64,000 nucleotides of DNA from Fimenecus sp052273625 (GTDB lineage: Bacteria > Bacillota > Clostridia > Oscillospirales > Acutalibacteraceae), in the NCBI GenBank assembly GCA_052273625.1, contig DAVZHW010000005.1:26560-90559 (forward strand). Direction: 5' to 3'. Below the pieces are notes generated by a model. The model did no database searches. It was not told the DNA's origin and saw only the letters and a program-made list of their open reading frames with translations. This document shows, one piece after another, positions 31,980 through 40,990 of the stretch (within the stretch, counting starts at the first letter, position 1; the number at the start of each line of letters is the position of its first letter). Made by a program: the position numbers and the translations under genes.

Positions 31980-33146
31980 ATGACAGAGCTGCTTATCAAA
32001 CTTTTTGTTAAGGATAATGAAAACACCAAAGACCCGAAGGTCAGAGGTGCATACGGAAAATTAAGCGGTGCGGTCGGAATTGCGATAAACCTTATTTTGT
32101 GTATATCGAAATTTTTGGCAGGCGTTATGACGGGCAGCATTACCGTTACCGCCGACGCCGTAAACAACCTCTCCGACGCAGGGTCGTCCATTATAACTCT
32201 TTTCGGCTTCAAGCTTTCGGAAAAGCCCGCCGACAAGGAACACCCTTACGGTCACGGCAGAATCGAATACATATCGGCACTCACGGTTTCGATTTTTGTA
32301 ATAATTATGGGTGTAGAGCTGCTCAAAAGCTCCGTTGCGAAAATCAGAGCTCCCGAAGCGGTTGAATTCAGCGCCGTTGCAATCGTCGTGCTTGTGCTTT
32401 CGATACTCGGCAAGCTGTGGCTCGCTCTTTTCAATTGGAAGCTTGGCAAGAAAATCAACTCCACCGCCACAAAAGCCGTTGTAACGGACAGCCTTTCTGA
32501 CACCGCTTCGACCTTTGTTGCGCTTGTTTCGCTGATTATTTCCCACAAAACAGGCTTCAGCTGCGACGGCTATTTCGGCGCTGTCGTATCGGTCTTAATT
32601 CTTTGGTCGGGCATTTCGCTTGTCAAGGAAACGCTCGCTCCGCTTCTCGGTCAGCCTCCCGAAAAGGAGTTTTACGAGGAGATCAAGAATGAGATTATGT
32701 CCTATGACGGCATTGTCGGCGTTCACGACCTTATAATCCACGACTACGGTCCGTCAAGGCTTTTCGCCTCTGCTCACGCCGAGGTTCCGTCCGACGTCGA
32801 TATAATGCAGAGCCATGACACCGTTGATTTGATTGAGCACGAAATTCAGAAAAAGTACGGTATGCTCATTTCAATTCATCTTGACCCGATTGTAGTGGAC
32901 GACGAGAGAATAAACGAGCTTCGTGAAATCACTCAAAACGCAGTCAAGGAGATAAATCCGAATTTCTCGATACACGATTTCAGGGTCGTTGACGGCACTA
33001 CACATACGAATTTGATTTTTGACGTCGTTTTAACCTATGACGAAAAGCGTTCATCAGCAGAAATAACACGCTTAATAAGTGAAAAGTTAAGCAAAATAGA
33101 CGAAAGACTTTTCTGTGTTATCACTGTTGATTATGCATTTGACTGA
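31980..33146 (+). CDS. Cation diffusion facilitator (divalent metal/H+ antiporter)
   Basis: 388 residues. Six membrane helices with the family's signature TADAVNNLSDAGSS (about 59-72) holding the metal-site residues of helix 2, then HPYGHGRIEY before helix 3, and TDSLSDTASTF in helix 5. The C-terminal cytoplasmic domain (about 215-388) is longer than usual, with a duplicated look. It exports Zn, Mn, Fe or similar; the DxxxD-type site in helix 5 does not settle which. Cotranscribed with the TetR gene upstream. Confidence 0.9.
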   Translation: MTELLIKLFVKDNENTKDPKVRGAYGKLSGAVGIAINLILCISKFLAGVMTGSITVTADAVNNLSDAGSSIITLFGFKLSEKPADKEHPYGHGRIEYISALTVSIFVIIMGVELLKSSVAKIRAPEAVEFSAVAIVVLVLSILGKLWLALFNWKLGKKINSTATKAVVTDSLSDTASTFVALVSLIISHKTGFSCDGYFGAVVSVLILWSGISLVKETLAPLLGQPPEKEFYEEIKNEIMSYDGIVGVHDLIIHDYGPSRLFASAHAEVPSDVDIMQSHDTVDLIEHEIQKKYGMLISIHLDPIVVDDERINELREITQNAVKEINPNFSIHDFRVVDGTTHTNLIFDVVLTYDEKRSSAEITRLISEKLSKIDERLFCVITVDYAFD

Positions 33147-33240
33147 ATTAAAAAAGAATAGCCAAAAAGACTTTAATATTTTGTCGAAATATAGTAAAAT
33201 ATAATTGATAAAAAACGCCGCACTTCAGGAGGATATTAAA

Positions 33241-34419
33241 ATGCCCGATTACACAGAAGAATTCACCAACATACCTTACGGACCTTTAGGCATAATCGCA
33301 TTGCCCGGCTGTGAGGAGCTCGCAGACAAAATTGACCGCTACATTGTTAAATGGCGTGCTCAGAAGCAGTCGGAGCACAAGAACAGCATTGCTTTCGCAG
33401 GCTATGAAAAGGACTCCTACATCATCAACGCTTCGTTCCCCCGCTTCGGAACAGGCGAAGGTAAAGGCACTCTTTTCGAGTCGGTAAGAGGCTATGACAT
33501 TTTCATTGTTGCCGATATGTTCAACTACGGCTTGACCTACAAAATCTACGGTCATGAGGTTCCCATGAGTCCCGACGAGCACTATGCAAACCTTAAAAGA
33601 GCAATTTCCGCTATCGGCGGTAAGGCTCACAGAATTACGGTAATTATGCCCATGCTTTACGAGGGCAGACAGCATAAGCGTTCAACAAGAGAGTCTCTTG
33701 ACTGCGCACTTGCTCTTCAGGAGCTTTGCAACACCATGGGCGTTGACAACATCATTACCTTTGATGCTCACGACCCCAGAGTTCAGAACGCTATTCCGCT
33801 TAAAGGCTTTGAGAACGTTCAGCCTGTTTATCAGATGATTAAATCTCTTGCTAACAGCGTTGAGGACCTTAACCTTGACAACGACCATATGATGGTTATT
33901 TCTCCCGACGAGGGCGGTATGGGCAGATGTATTTATTATTCAACCGTACTCGGTCTTGACCTCGGTATGTTCTACAAGCGCAGAGATTACTCAAAGGTAA
34001 TCAACGGCAGAAACCCGATCGTAGCTCACGAATTCCTCGGCACCAACGTTGAGGGCAAGGATGTTATGATCGTTGACGATATGATTTCTTCGGGCGAGTC
34101 AATGCTTGAGGTTGCCACAAAGCTTAAAGAGCTCGGTGCAAAGAGAATTTTCATTTTCTCGGCATTCGGTCTTTTCTGCGAGGGTCTTGACAGATTTGAC
34201 GAGTTCTATGAAAAGGGATTTATCGACAAGGTGTTCACAACAAACCTTGTTTACAGAACTCCCGAATTGTTAAAGCGTGAATGGTACTGTGAAGTTGATA
34301 TGTCTAAGTATGTCGCTTACATTATCGACACTCTTAACCACGATATGTCAATCAGCAGTCTCCTTGATCCTGCTGACAGAATCTATGCTTTCCTTGAAAA
34401 AAGAGGCATCAGAAAATAA
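33241..34419 (+). CDS. prs: Ribose-phosphate pyrophosphokinase (long clostridial form)
   Basis: 392 residues from the ATG at 33241, which is preceded by a perfect AGGAGG; 12 extra upstream codons in frame lie before that site. It makes PRPP from ribose 5-phosphate and ATP for nucleotide, histidine and tryptophan synthesis. The PRPP-binding loop DVMIVDDMISSGES is at 274-287, and the catalytic flexible-loop region MPMLYEGRQHKRSTRES is near 137-153. About 80 residues longer than the classical enzyme, matching a form known in clostridia. It ends with a strong terminator. Confidence 0.9.
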   Translation: MPDYTEEFTNIPYGPLGIIALPGCEELADKIDRYIVKWRAQKQSEHKNSIAFAGYEKDSYIINASFPRFGTGEGKGTLFESVRGYDIFIVADMFNYGLTYKIYGHEVPMSPDEHYANLKRAISAIGGKAHRITVIMPMLYEGRQHKRSTRESLDCALALQELCNTMGVDNIITFDAHDPRVQNAIPLKGFENVQPVYQMIKSLANSVEDLNLDNDHMMVISPDEGGMGRCIYYSTVLGLDLGMFYKRRDYSKVINGRNPIVAHEFLGTNVEGKDVMIVDDMISSGESMLEVATKLKELGAKRIFIFSAFGLFCEGLDRFDEFYEKGFIDKVFTTNLVYRTPELLKREWYCEVDMSKYVAYIIDTLNHDMSISSLLDPADRIYAFLEKRGIRK

Positions 34420-34435
34420 TCAACAAATAAAAATC

Positions 34436-34479
34436 ACCGCCGATATACTCACAAAGAGCGTATCGGCGGTTTTCTTTTT
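34436..34479. terminator. Terminator after prs, probably bidirectional
   Basis: A 10-bp stem ACCGCCGATA / TATCGGCGGT, extended inside the loop by ACTC/GAG pairing, followed by TTTCTTTTT on the + strand. It separates converging genes. Confidence 0.88.
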
Positions 34480-34491
34480 GCTTAAAGCTTA

Positions 34492-34980
34492 TTAAAAAAT
34501 TCCGTAGGTTACAAGCGACATAATCAAGCCTGCTATGAACACGCCGAGTGAGATTATCGGCAAAGCACGCTTAAAGTCAATATCGAGAAGCGCCGCCATA
34601 AGCGCACCCGTCCAGCCTCCCGTCCCCGGAAGCGGAATTGCAACGAAGATAAGCAAGCCCCACGACTTATACCTTAAAACCTTATCCTTGTTTTTCTCGG
34701 TTTTCGCCTCAAGCTTTGTTATTATCTTTTCAAAGAAAGGATATTTCCTTAAAAGCTCAAAAATCTTTTTAATGAAAAGAAGAATAAACGGTATCGGAAG
34801 CATATTTCCGACATAGCAAATGGCAAACGCCTTCAGGAAGCTGACTTCGAGAAGTCTTGCGGCAATCATACCTCCGCGAAGCTCAAGAATAGGCAATACC
34901 GAGATTACAAAAATCGTAAGCTCAGGCGGAATTTTGTCCTGAAATAGATCGACAAAAAAATGAGCGAGTGTTTCGGCCAT
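34492..34980 (-). CDS. Small multidrug-export-family membrane protein
   Basis: 162 residues with about four membrane helices. ISVLPILELRGGMIAARLL (26-44) and IPLPGTGGWTGALMAALL (near 117-134) are the family's two conserved re-entrant-like motifs. The family is named for a small-multidrug-export annotation, but transport has not been well shown and a general DedA-like role is possible. Its ATG has an AAGGAG site. It is 10 bases downstream of the Nudix fusion gene and is probably cotranscribed. Confidence 0.85.
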   Translation of the reverse strand: MAETLAHFFVDLFQDKIPPELTIFVISVLPILELRGGMIAARLLEVSFLKAFAICYVGNMLPIPFILLFIKKIFELLRKYPFFEKIITKLEAKTEKNKDKVLRYKSWGLLIFVAIPLPGTGGWTGALMAALLDIDFKRALPIISLGVFIAGLIMSLVTYGIF

Positions 34981-34990
34981 AATTCTCTCC

Positions 34991-35722
34991 TTAAATATTA
35001 TTCTTGGTTATATACGCTTTTGCGAGCGACAAAATATCCTTATCGTTCGGATAATTAAGCGTCGAAATGGCATTATCGTACCCGAGCCAAATATAGTCCT
35101 CAATCTCCTCGGGCTGAATGATTGTTTGAGTGTCGTCGGTCGTAGCAAGGAAGATAAGCACGGATTTTTCAATCCTGCCTCTTATAGTGTACTCGGATTT
35201 ATGCTTAAAGCCTGGGAATATTTTAATGCGAATTCCCGTTTCCTCCAGCACCTCACGCTTGGCGGTCTCCTCGTCGGTCTCATCTTTTTCGACGTGACCC
35301 TTCGGGAAGCCCCAATGGCAGCTCCGCTTGTTTTTAATAAGCAGAAATCTGCGTTCTCCGTTTATAAATCTGAAAACAACTGCTCCGCAGGAACGCTCAT
35401 ATAAGCAGTCTATTGTGTACTCGCCGTCCTTATACATAAACGAAACGGCACGCTTAATATCGTTGACGATATATTTTTTACTCTTTGGCGACACGACAAT
35501 ATAAACACCCTGTCTGTCAGGCAATTTAATTACGGCAACAACTCTGCCTTCAAAATTACGAACGGGATGCGTTACTCCCATAATGTATGCGCCCTTGACA
35601 GGCGACCTCGGGTCAAGCCCGCTTTCCACGCTTCCGTAATTGAGCCTGTAAACAGTGCCGGTTTCAATATCGTGCCAGCCCATAGGTCTTTCAACCCTTA
35701 CTCTGACATATTTACCCAGCAT
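34991..35722 (-). CDS. Pyrophosphatase-like domain fused to a Nudix hydrolase
   Basis: 243 residues. The C-terminal part (about 110-243) is a Nudix hydrolase, with the box G142-x5-E148 followed by REVLEETGI at 156-164, which cleaves nucleoside diphosphate-linked compounds. Residues 1-105 (KYVRVRVERPMGWHD, VYRLNYGSVESGL, AYIMGVTHPVRNFEGRVVAVI) align in layout with the small inorganic-pyrophosphatase-like proteins of clostridia. Several acidic metal-binding residues expected after NYGxVE are replaced (DPRSPVKG), so this half may be regulatory. An AAGGAG site supports the start. The combination is unusual; substrate unknown. Confidence 0.8.
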   Translation of the reverse strand: MLGKYVRVRVERPMGWHDIETGTVYRLNYGSVESGLDPRSPVKGAYIMGVTHPVRNFEGRVVAVIKLPDRQGVYIVVSPKSKKYIVNDIKRAVSFMYKDGEYTIDCLYERSCGAVVFRFINGERRFLLIKNKRSCHWGFPKGHVEKDETDEETAKREVLEETGIRIKIFPGFKHKSEYTIRGRIEKSVLIFLATTDDTQTIIQPEEIEDYIWLGYDNAISTLNYPNDKDILSLAKAYITKNNI

Positions 35723-35839
35723 ACAATGCTCCTTAGAAAAATCTAACCATAATTATACATGGTTTTTAATGCCGATTCAAGATATTTTTCTTTATATAAT
35801 ATGTTTTATAAAAATTTGCAACTTTTTTACAAAAATATA

Positions 35840-35868
35840 TTGTGAAAAACGGTCAAATAAGTTAGAAT
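35840..35868 (+). promoter_or_regulatory. Promoter of the LCP gene
   Basis: TTGTGA, 17-base spacer, TAGAAT, 45 bases upstream of the start codon. Confidence 0.5.
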
Positions 35869-35912
35869 AATAAATTGAACAATTATTAAATTTATTAACG
35901 GGAGATATAAAA

Positions 35913-37274
35913 ATGGATCCTAAGGACTTTAAGTTTAACGACGACGCTTTCGATGATATTATGAGCTCCTCGGAGGACGATAAAAACGATATAAAAAGCG
36001 ATTCCTTTGAAGATGAATTCGAAGATATATTCAGCGGAGACGATAACAGCGAAAATGAACCTCGCAGAGATTTTACCGATGAGTATTTTGTTGACGAATC
36101 GCCTGTTTCTAAAATGCCCACGGCACCCGTTGAAAAAAAGCCGTACAGTTATAACTATTCAAAGGCTTCTCAGGAAAAGGCAAGGCGTGTTTCACAGCAG
36201 AGAATATATGACGACGTAATCGACGGGGATATTTCTTCGGGCAAGCAGCCCCGTGAGAAGAAAACCCGTGACGGCAAAAAGAAAAAGCTGTCGGGCTGGA
36301 AAATCGCTCTGATAATCCTTCTTGTTTTGCTTGTTGCTGTCGGCGGTGCGGCAGGCGCAGGTCTCGGCTACGCAAAATCGCTCACCAAAAAGGTTGATTA
36401 TTCTCCGCTTGAGGAAAACAAGTACATTTCCGCCTCCGAATTAAAGCATGACGACGCAGTACGCAACATTCTTCTTATCGGAGTTGACGCAAGAGAGGGC
36501 GAGGACGCAGAAAAGACTCGCTCGGATACAATGATGCTTGTTTCGATTGACACAAGGAACAATCAGATAAAGCTTACCTCCTTCCTCCGTGACACCTACA
36601 TTGATATTCCCGGCTACAAGTGGAAAAAGCTCAATGCCGCACAGCGAAAGGGCGGAACACAGCTGCTTGTTGACACTCTCGAATACAACTATAAAATCAA
36701 AATCGACAACTATATGTTTGTAAACTTCGATATGTTTACGACGATTATCGACTCGCTCGGCGGAATTGACGTGGCAATCACGGAAAAAGAAGCCAAGTAC
36801 ATCAACAGCAAGGACCATATGACAAGCGTTGAGGCAAGCGCGTTCCCCGAGGAAATCAAAAGCGGAGACGCCGTTCATCTTACAGGTGCGCAGGCTCTTT
36901 GGTATTCAAGAATTCGTTACCTTGACAGCGACCTTATGAGAACTCAAAGGCAGAGAAAGGTTATAACCGCAATTTTCGAAAAAGCGGTGGCAAATCCTGC
37001 CGAGGTTCTCGGTATGCTCGGCGATATTATGCCTATGATTAAAACAAATCTTACCTCGGACGAGCTTATGCAGCTCGGTATGAACGCTCCGAAGTACATG
37101 TCCTACACGATCGCTCAGCAGCAAATCCCCGCAAACAAAACATACAAGAGCGAAAGGAAAAACGGCGAGGACGTTTTGGTAATAAATCTTGAAAAAAATC
37201 GTGACATTCTCCACGATTTCATTTACAATAAGGCAGAAACCACAACCGAAGCTTCGACAGCAAAGAGCAAGTAA
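35913..37274 (+). CDS. LytR-CpsA-Psr (LCP) family cell-wall glycopolymer ligase
   Basis: 453 residues. A long acidic then basic cytoplasmic N-terminus (1-128) precedes one membrane helix (about 130-153) and the extracellular LCP domain: RNILLIGVDAREGEDAEKTRSDTMMLV begins near residue 188, then FLRDTYIDIPGY, FVNFDMF and the arginine-rich ALWYSRIRYLDSDLMRTQRQR. LCP proteins transfer undecaprenyl-linked glycopolymers onto peptidoglycan. The unusually long acidic N-terminal tail of about 120 residues could interact with cytoplasmic partners. It is followed, 52 bases on, by a separate GH51 transcript. Confidence 0.92.
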   Translation: MDPKDFKFNDDAFDDIMSSSEDDKNDIKSDSFEDEFEDIFSGDDNSENEPRRDFTDEYFVDESPVSKMPTAPVEKKPYSYNYSKASQEKARRVSQQRIYDDVIDGDISSGKQPREKKTRDGKKKKLSGWKIALIILLVLLVAVGGAAGAGLGYAKSLTKKVDYSPLEENKYISASELKHDDAVRNILLIGVDAREGEDAEKTRSDTMMLVSIDTRNNQIKLTSFLRDTYIDIPGYKWKKLNAAQRKGGTQLLVDTLEYNYKIKIDNYMFVNFDMFTTIIDSLGGIDVAITEKEAKYINSKDHMTSVEASAFPEEIKSGDAVHLTGAQALWYSRIRYLDSDLMRTQRQRKVITAIFEKAVANPAEVLGMLGDIMPMIKTNLTSDELMQLGMNAPKYMSYTIAQQQIPANKTYKSERKNGEDVLVINLEKNRDILHDFIYNKAETTTEASTAKSK

Positions 37275-37280
37275 AAAATA

Positions 37281-37309
37281 TTGAAAACAGTATTTTAATA
37301 TGCTATAAT
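37281..37309 (+). promoter_or_regulatory. Promoter of the arabinofuranosidase gene
   Basis: TTGAAA, 17-base spacer, perfect TATAAT, directly after the LCP stop codon. GAGGAGA at 37314-37320 is the ribosome site for the next gene. Confidence 0.75.
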
Positions 37310-37326
37310 AATAGAGGAGACTCACT

Positions 37327-38823
37327 ATGAAGAAAGCAAAATTGTCCGTAGTAAACGAGTTTAAGGTCGGAAAAATCGACCCGAGAATTTACGGCTCGTT
37401 TATTGAGCATCTCGGCAGAGCAGTTTACGGCGGAATTTATGAACCCACGCACGCAACCGCCGACGAGGACGGCTTCCGTAAGGATGTTATCGAGGAGGTT
37501 CGCAAGCTTAACGTTCCGATTGTACGCTATCCCGGCGGTAACTTTGTTTCGGGATATAATTGGGAGGACGGCGTTGGTCCTGTCGAGGAAAGACCTAAGC
37601 GCCTTGAGCTCGCCTGGGGCGTTACAGAGCCGAACAGCTTTGGCACTAACGAATTTATGAAATGGTGCAAAAAAGCCGACACCTCTTGTATGATGGCTGT
37701 AAATCTCGGCTTGAGAGGTCCCGAGGAAGCAAGAAATCTTGTCGAATACTGCAACCATAAAAGCGGTTCGTATTACAGCGATTTGAGAATTAAGCACGGC
37801 GTTAAAGAGCCGCATAACATAAAGCTTTGGTGTCTCGGAAACGAGATGGACGGCGATTGGCAGATAGGTCACAAGACCGCATACGAATACGGCAGAATTG
37901 CCTCGGAGTCCGCAAAGGTAATGAAATGGGTTGACCCCGATATTGAACTTGTTTTAAGCGGCAGCTCAAACCTCGGTATGAAAACCTTTGGTGATTGGGA
38001 GCTTCAGACTCTCGACCTTGCCTATGATAAGGTTGATTACGTTTCGCTTCATCAATACTATGACAATAAAACGGGCGACACCGACAGCTTCCTTGCTAAA
38101 AATATGGCAATGGACGAATTTATAAAAACAGTCATCTGCATTTGCGACACCGTAAAGGGCAAAAAGCACTCTAAAAAACAGGTCAACCTCTCATTTGATG
38201 AATGGAACGTCTGGTATCATTCAAATGACGATTATGTCGAGAGATGGTCAGTTGCACCGCATCAGCTTGAGGATTACTACAATTTTGAGGACGCACTTCT
38301 TGTCGCTCTTATGCTTATGACCCTCTTAAAGCACGCAGACAGAGTTAAAATTGCCTGTCTTGCACAGCTTGTAAACGTTATCGCACCGATCATAACGGAA
38401 AATAACGGCGGCATTTTCGAGCAGACAATCTTCTACCCCTTTATGCACCTTTCAAATTACGCAAGAGGCTCCGTGCTTCTTTCAAATGTAACCTGCGATA
38501 AACATGACTCCAAAGAGTTTACGGACGTGCCCGATATGGATTGTATCGCCACCGTAAACGACGACGAAACGGAGCTTACCGTCTTTGCGGTTAACAGATG
38601 CAAAAACGAGGATTACACCTTGTCTGTAAATATGCTTGACCTTGACGGCTTTGAGGCTGTTGAGCATATTGAAATGGCAGGCTTCGGCGCTCTTGACGGA
38701 AATAATTTTGTTTCGGCACCGGTTAAGCCATCGCTCGCTCCCGTGCCCGCAACCGACGGCAGAGCTTGTGATATTCACATAAAGCCGTTTTCATGGAATG
38801 TAATAAGATTTAAGAAAAAATAA
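37327..38823 (+). CDS. abfA: Alpha-L-arabinofuranosidase, glycoside hydrolase family 51
   Basis: 498 residues, the usual length of intracellular GH51 enzymes. It removes terminal arabinofuranose from arabinoxylan or arabinan oligosaccharides. The entry motif YGSFIEHLGRAVYGGIYEP (22-40) and VRYPGGNFVSGYNWEDGVGP (66-85) are diagnostic. The acid/base is E173 in CLGNEMDG and the nucleophile is E292 in SFDEWNVWY. A C-terminal beta domain follows. There is no signal peptide, so it is cytoplasmic and acts on imported oligosaccharides. It has its own promoter; no arabinose catabolic genes are adjacent. Confidence 0.95.
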   Translation: MKKAKLSVVNEFKVGKIDPRIYGSFIEHLGRAVYGGIYEPTHATADEDGFRKDVIEEVRKLNVPIVRYPGGNFVSGYNWEDGVGPVEERPKRLELAWGVTEPNSFGTNEFMKWCKKADTSCMMAVNLGLRGPEEARNLVEYCNHKSGSYYSDLRIKHGVKEPHNIKLWCLGNEMDGDWQIGHKTAYEYGRIASESAKVMKWVDPDIELVLSGSSNLGMKTFGDWELQTLDLAYDKVDYVSLHQYYDNKTGDTDSFLAKNMAMDEFIKTVICICDTVKGKKHSKKQVNLSFDEWNVWYHSNDDYVERWSVAPHQLEDYYNFEDALLVALMLMTLLKHADRVKIACLAQLVNVIAPIITENNGGIFEQTIFYPFMHLSNYARGSVLLSNVTCDKHDSKEFTDVPDMDCIATVNDDETELTVFAVNRCKNEDYTLSVNMLDLDGFEAVEHIEMAGFGALDGNNFVSAPVKPSLAPVPATDGRACDIHIKPFSWNVIRFKKK

Positions 38824-38845
38824 ATTTTTCAAAGGTGGATTTTAT

Positions 38846-39616
38846 ATGGCAAAATGTCCTAATTGCGGCAAAAAGCTCAAATGGTATGAATTCCGTGCCG
38901 AGTGCAAAAGCTGCGGCACAAACATCCCTAACTATAATTGGGAGGGAAGGCTTGAGGAGGACGCCGACAAGGCAGAAACCTCCTTCGCAAAGCTCCATTA
39001 CAGGCTCAACAATTTCAAAAGCGCAACAGTCGGAAATCCGTTCAGGATAATCAGACTTGTAGCAACGCTTCTTCCGTTGATAGGTCTTGTAGTGCCTCTT
39101 ATGAAGGTATCTCTTTCGCTCCCGTTCTACGAGGATACCTCGACGGTTTCATTCCTAACGCTCATTTTGAATTACATAACAAAGCTCGATTTTATGGGCG
39201 GCTTTCAGCTTATGAGCGCAACGGCTCTCGGCTCAACCTTTAAGTTCTTAATGCTCGCAATCGTTTTCGCATTCGTTGCAGTCTTAGCAGGCGTTCTCAA
39301 CTTCTTCGTTGTGCTTATAGCTGCGGCATCACTCAAGGCAGGCTTCAACATATTCCTTAACGTTGTCGCAACGGCAGGCTGGATTGCTTCGGCTGTGCTC
39401 CTTTCAATATCGGTCACAAACGCTATGTCAAACAGCATCGATGTTTTCTCGGGCAATGTCATTTGGTGGGGCTATGCAATAGGAGCTGTGCTTTTCCTTG
39501 CGAATGTCGTAATAAGCGTGGTCACAAGCAAGAGCTTCAAAAAGCAGTTGAGCTCACAGCCCACAATGGACGAATATATCGCAAACGAATTGGAAGAAAT
39601 ACGCACTCAAGCTTAA
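38846..39616 (+). CDS. Zinc-ribbon polytopic membrane protein, unknown function
   Basis: 256 residues. A CxxC...CxxC zinc ribbon occupies residues 4-24 (CPNCGKK and CKSCGTN). It is followed by a charged linker and four or so membrane helices (about 68-90, 122-155, 165-190, 203-225), then a short cytoplasmic tail. This layout is common in uncharacterised clostridial proteins. AAAGGTGG lies upstream of the start. It is 22 bases after the GH51 gene and 36 bases before a small membrane protein, so the three may share a transcript. No function can be assigned. Confidence 0.72.
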   Translation: MAKCPNCGKKLKWYEFRAECKSCGTNIPNYNWEGRLEEDADKAETSFAKLHYRLNNFKSATVGNPFRIIRLVATLLPLIGLVVPLMKVSLSLPFYEDTSTVSFLTLILNYITKLDFMGGFQLMSATALGSTFKFLMLAIVFAFVAVLAGVLNFFVVLIAAASLKAGFNIFLNVVATAGWIASAVLLSISVTNAMSNSIDVFSGNVIWWGYAIGAVLFLANVVISVVTSKSFKKQLSSQPTMDEYIANELEEIRTQA

Positions 39617-39652
39617 CGCTTAACACGTTAAAATAAATCTGGGGGATTTAAG

Positions 39653-39958
39653 ATGAAAAAAGCTATCAAAATATTCAAGGCTGCCACACTCTCGGCTGCT
39701 CTCGCATTTGCAAGCGCACTTCCGTCATTTGCGGCAGATGTTGCAAGACGTAATCCGCTTCCGCTTCCTGCTATTCTTGTTCTCGCAATTTGTATCGCAG
39801 GCTGGATAGGCGCAGGTCTTTATCAGACTAAAAAAGCTGACGACGAAGCAGACGAGTCCTTGTTCGAGATGTTGAAAACCAATCCCGAGCACGCAAAGGA
39901 GCTTCTCAAAAAAGATGAGCCAGAAGAAAAATCATTCTTTGAAAAATTCTTTGAGTAA
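39653..39958 (+). CDS. Small membrane protein with acidic C-terminal tail
   Basis: 101 residues, unrecognised. The N-terminus looks like a signal peptide (MKKAIKIFKAATLSAALAFA, possible cut at SFA), then a second membrane helix (PAILVLAICIAGWIGAGLY, about 39-57), then a charged tail with NPEHAKELLKKDEPEEK. A GGGGGA ribosome site precedes the ATG. It is probably cotranscribed with the zinc-ribbon gene and ends at a clear terminator. Confidence 0.65.
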   Translation: MKKAIKIFKAATLSAALAFASALPSFAADVARRNPLPLPAILVLAICIAGWIGAGLYQTKKADDEADESLFEMLKTNPEHAKELLKKDEPEEKSFFEKFFE

Positions 39959-39970
39959 CAACTAAATACA

Positions 39971-40002
39971 AAAAGAACGGCAACTTTGAGCCGTTCTTTT
40001 TT
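39971..40002. terminator. Bidirectional terminator
   Basis: An 11-bp stem AAAAGAACGGC / GCCGTTCTTTT with an 8-base loop and T-run TTTTTT. It lies between the rightward gene ending at 39958 and the leftward gene ending at 40015. Confidence 0.9.
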
Positions 40003-40014
40003 ATTGCCTTTTAA

Positions 40015-40314
40015 TCATTCGTAGAAATCAACCGCGCCTCTGTTGACGGTTACCTCTTTTATAAACTTCGCAACCTTTTGATGCTCGGGATGAAGCTTGT
40101 ATGACTCTAAATCCGCTTCGTTTTCAGTTTCAACGATAAGCAACGCATCAAAGTTCCTGTCGCACTCAACCGCATTTTTAATAAATGTAATTTTTTTGAG
40201 GGTGGGAACGCTCTCAGGCAACGCCTCAAGCCCGCTTCTTGCGATTTCAATGTTTTCGTCCTTGGTGTTGCCGCAACCGTCGGTAAATTTCCACATTACA
40301 ATATGCTTTAACAT
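40015..40314 (-). CDS. Dabb-domain (stress-responsive alpha-beta barrel) protein
   Basis: 99 residues, normal for this family. The N-terminus MLKHIVMWKF and the C-terminal HPEHQKVAKFIKEV with the final strand are the hallmarks of dimeric alpha-beta barrel (Dabb) proteins. Their biochemical role in bacteria is mostly unknown, although some act in catabolic steps. It is the last gene downstream of the acetyltransferase, with a 55-base gap. Confidence 0.88.
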   Translation of the reverse strand: MLKHIVMWKFTDGCGNTKDENIEIARSGLEALPESVPTLKKITFIKNAVECDRNFDALLIVETENEADLESYKLHPEHQKVAKFIKEVTVNRGAVDFYE

Positions 40315-40369
40315 AAAATTTCTCCTTTTTTTATAACTATTCCCAACTTAAAGTGAGGTATGCTTGCTT

Positions 40370-40981
40370 TTAGAGATTTTCCCAATCAATTTTTTCGTTT
40401 CTATAAAAATATTCTCTGTCGTGCTCACCTATTTCACGAGCAACCCTGCACGGAGAACCGTAGGCGACGCAATTTTCGGGAATATCCCTTGTAACGACAC
40501 TGCCCGCACCGATTACCGTGTTGTCGCCGATTGTTACACCGGGCACAACAACCGAGTTTGCGCCGATCCAAACATTTTTGCCGATATGCACCTCTTTGTT
40601 GTACTGAAAGCCTCTTTCACGAAGCTCGGGACAAATCGGGTGATTAGCGGTTGCAACCGTGACATTCGGTCCAAACATAACATTGTCGCCGACATAGATA
40701 TCCGCATCATCAACCATCGTAAGATTGAAATTCGCATACACAAAATTTCCGAAATGCACATTCTTTCCGCCCCAATTTGCATGGAACGGCGTCTCGATAT
40801 AACAGCCCTCGCCGACACTTCCGAGCATTTCCTTCAAAAGAGCCTCTCTTTTTTCAAGCTCCGTCGGTGCGGTGTGATTAAACTTGTACATCGCTTCAAG
40901 ATATGTTACCTGCTCGAACATTATGTCATTTGCGGTAGCGTCATAAACCAAACCTTTTTCCATTCTCTCTTTTTGCGTCAT
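40370..40981 (-). CDS. Sugar O-acetyltransferase (maltose/galactoside type)
   Basis: 203 residues, left-handed beta-helix transferase of the LacA/Maa family that moves acetyl from acetyl-CoA to a sugar hydroxyl. An N-terminal Mac domain (about 3-55) is followed by hexapeptide repeats: VYVGDNVMFGPNV-like turns, the catalytic His in TVATANHPICP (near 110-120), then VWIGANSVVVPGVTIGDNTV. The ATG lies 9 bases after the rlmD stop, so the two are probably cotranscribed, though functionally unrelated. The acceptor is unknown. Confidence 0.92.
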   Translation of the reverse strand: MTQKERMEKGLVYDATANDIMFEQVTYLEAMYKFNHTAPTELEKREALLKEMLGSVGEGCYIETPFHANWGGKNVHFGNFVYANFNLTMVDDADIYVGDNVMFGPNVTVATANHPICPELRERGFQYNKEVHIGKNVWIGANSVVVPGVTIGDNTVIGAGSVVTRDIPENCVAYGSPCRVAREIGEHDREYFYRNEKIDWENL

Positions 40982-40990
40982 ATTTTCTCC

